Below, one piece after another: positions 6,941 to 7,433 of a stretch of 7,433 nt of DNA. The stretch is taken from assembly GCA_030430725.1 (NCBI GenBank), contig JAUIKP010000152.1:1-7433 (forward strand). Direction: 5' to 3'. The notes under the pieces are model-generated. The model was not told the origin of the DNA. It did not search any database and was given only the letters and a program-made list of their open reading frames with translations. Both the position numbers and the translations under genes were made by a program. Numbering within the stretch: position 1 is the stretch's first letter; each line of letters opens with the position of its first letter. Origin of the DNA: Nitrospiria bacterium (GTDB lineage Bacteria > Nitrospirota > Nitrospiria > Nitrospirales > UBA8639).

Positions 6941-7044
6941 GAGTCCCTCCTCATTAAAGATTGAATAGTTCAGGCAATGGTTTCCACTATGACTCTTTTA
7001 TGTGTTTATCCCTTGAGCTAGATTTCCTCATCATGCATGTGCCA

Positions 7045-7433
7045 TCACGATGCAACCGGATGCCCCACCAAAGAGAGGCATTCTTTCACCATCTGCTCTG
7101 TGGCGTTGACTTTCCTGAGCACCCAACTCTGTCGTGCCATTTCCTGTAGGTGGGGAATATCCAACATCCATCGTTCAATTTCTTCTGCCAGCCGCTGCCC
7201 GGTGAGTTCGGATTGCAAGAGCACTCGAGCCGCTCCGGCGGCTTCCATGGACCTGGCATTCATTTCCTGATGATTGTGGGTCGCCTGGGGAAACGGGATC
7301 AGGACTCCGACTTTTCCATATGCAGATAATTCCGCCAAGGTGCTGGCCCCGGCCCGACAAATGATGAGATCCGCTTTGGCGAACTCATGCGGCATATCAA
7401 AGAGAAAGGGGCGGACATCCACTTGAACCCCCA
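7045..7433 (-). CDS. murG: UDP-GlcNAc:lipid I GlcNAc-transferase MurG (C-terminal part; 5' end beyond window)
   Basis: MurG is a peripheral inner-membrane GT-B glycosyltransferase that adds GlcNAc to lipid I on the cytoplasmic face, making lipid II. The visible 129 codons are the last third of a protein that is usually about 350-370 residues, cut by the window edge. The frame is open to the last base. The part seen holds the C-domain donor-binding region: FLFDMPHEFAKADLIICRAG, then ASTLAELSAYGKVGVLIPFP (the Glu of AEL contacts the uridine ribose in known MurG), then QATHNHQEMNA, which matches the conserved Q-rich sugar-binding stretch, and the ordinary C-terminal helices. The GTG at 7422 is internal, not a start. 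It ends at TGA (7045-7047), 324 bases before murC, in the standard murG-murC order. Confidence 0.96.
   Translation of the reverse strand, partial: GVQVDVRPFLFDMPHEFAKADLIICRAGASTLAELSAYGKVGVLIPFPQATHNHQEMNARSMEAAGAARVLLQSELTGQRLAEEIERWMLDIPHLQEMARQSWVLRKVNATEQMVKECLSLVGHPVAS

Larger units (their letters stand above)
6721..7044. other. 324-base spacer between murG and murC
   Basis: This is the longest stretch without a recognised gene and is unusual where neighbouring genes overlap or are tens of bases apart. Minus-strand contents are: a strong Shine-Dalgarno AGGAGG (6946-6951) before a TTG-started frame; a perfect 13-base palindrome (6908-6920); an imperfect palindrome at 6805-6822; and an 11-bp pairing between 6799-6809 and 6729-6739 next to murC. 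A 4-bp stem with a TTTT loop sits at 6755-6766. I scanned for a sigma-70 type promoter and found AT-rich hexamers (for example around 6950-7020) but no pair with good match and spacing. No stem followed by a U-run was found, so there is no intrinsic terminator after murG. Confidence 0.6.

Noticed and set aside
6940..7044. Promoter for murC in the AT-rich part of the gap
   Set aside because: Hexamers such as TTTAAT and CATAGT exist, but no partner hexamer of reasonable match was found at 16-18 bases.
7045..7422. GTG at 7422 as the start of a small complete gene
   Set aside because: The frame stays open to the window edge, and the residues are the middle of the MurG C-terminal domain, so GTG is an internal valine.
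1..7433. Mobile elements, CRISPR arrays, tRNA or rRNA genes
   Set aside because: No transposase, terminal repeats, periodic repeats or RNA gene signatures were seen; the window is occupied by conserved housekeeping genes.

Overview
The window is a stretch of a bacterial division and cell wall (dcw) cluster, and every confident gene is on the minus strand. In the direction of transcription (from high to low coordinates) the order is murG (3' part only), murC, murB, ddl, ftsQ, ftsA, ftsZ (5' part only). This is the ancestral order of the cluster, with murB kept between murC and ddl. The base composition is moderately GC-rich. The gene order, a FtsQ with a POTRA domain, and a FtsA with an amphipathic C-terminal helix suggest a Gram-negative (diderm) bacterium. 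The protein texture resembles Nitrospirota (Nitrospira-like) or a deltaproteobacterium such as Geobacter. That assignment is inference from remembered family texture and was not searched.

Layout: 1-1149 is ftsZ, running off the left edge just after its conserved C-terminal peptide. 1150-1261 is a 112-base spacer with two copies of an 11-base Shine-Dalgarno block, one for ftsZ and one in front of a ten-codon reading frame. 1262-2515 is ftsA, 2519-3340 ftsQ and 3337-4320 ddl; these are tightly packed, with a 4-base overlap between ddl and ftsQ and a 2-base-plus-G spacer (GAC) between ftsQ and ftsA. 4382-5302 is murB and 5341-6720 is murC. 6721-7044 is an unusually long 324-base gap for such a cluster. 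7045-7433 is the C-terminal part of murG.

How the genes work together: MurC adds L-alanine to UDP-MurNAc, the product of MurB. Ddl supplies the D-Ala-D-Ala that ends the stem peptide. MurG adds GlcNAc to lipid I to make lipid II. FtsZ polymerises into the Z ring, FtsA ties it to the membrane, and FtsQ links the early ring to the late divisome. The spacing suggests one transcript for most of the genes. No confident promoter or terminator could be found.

No new defence or mobile system is visible. The least ordinary parts are the two non-coding spacers. The murG-murC gap has a strong ribosome site without a recognised gene, a 13-base palindrome, and an 11-bp RNA pairing that would cover the only ribosome-site candidate of murC. 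The ftsA-ftsZ gap has a duplicated ribosome site and minimal reading frames chained into the ftsZ start.
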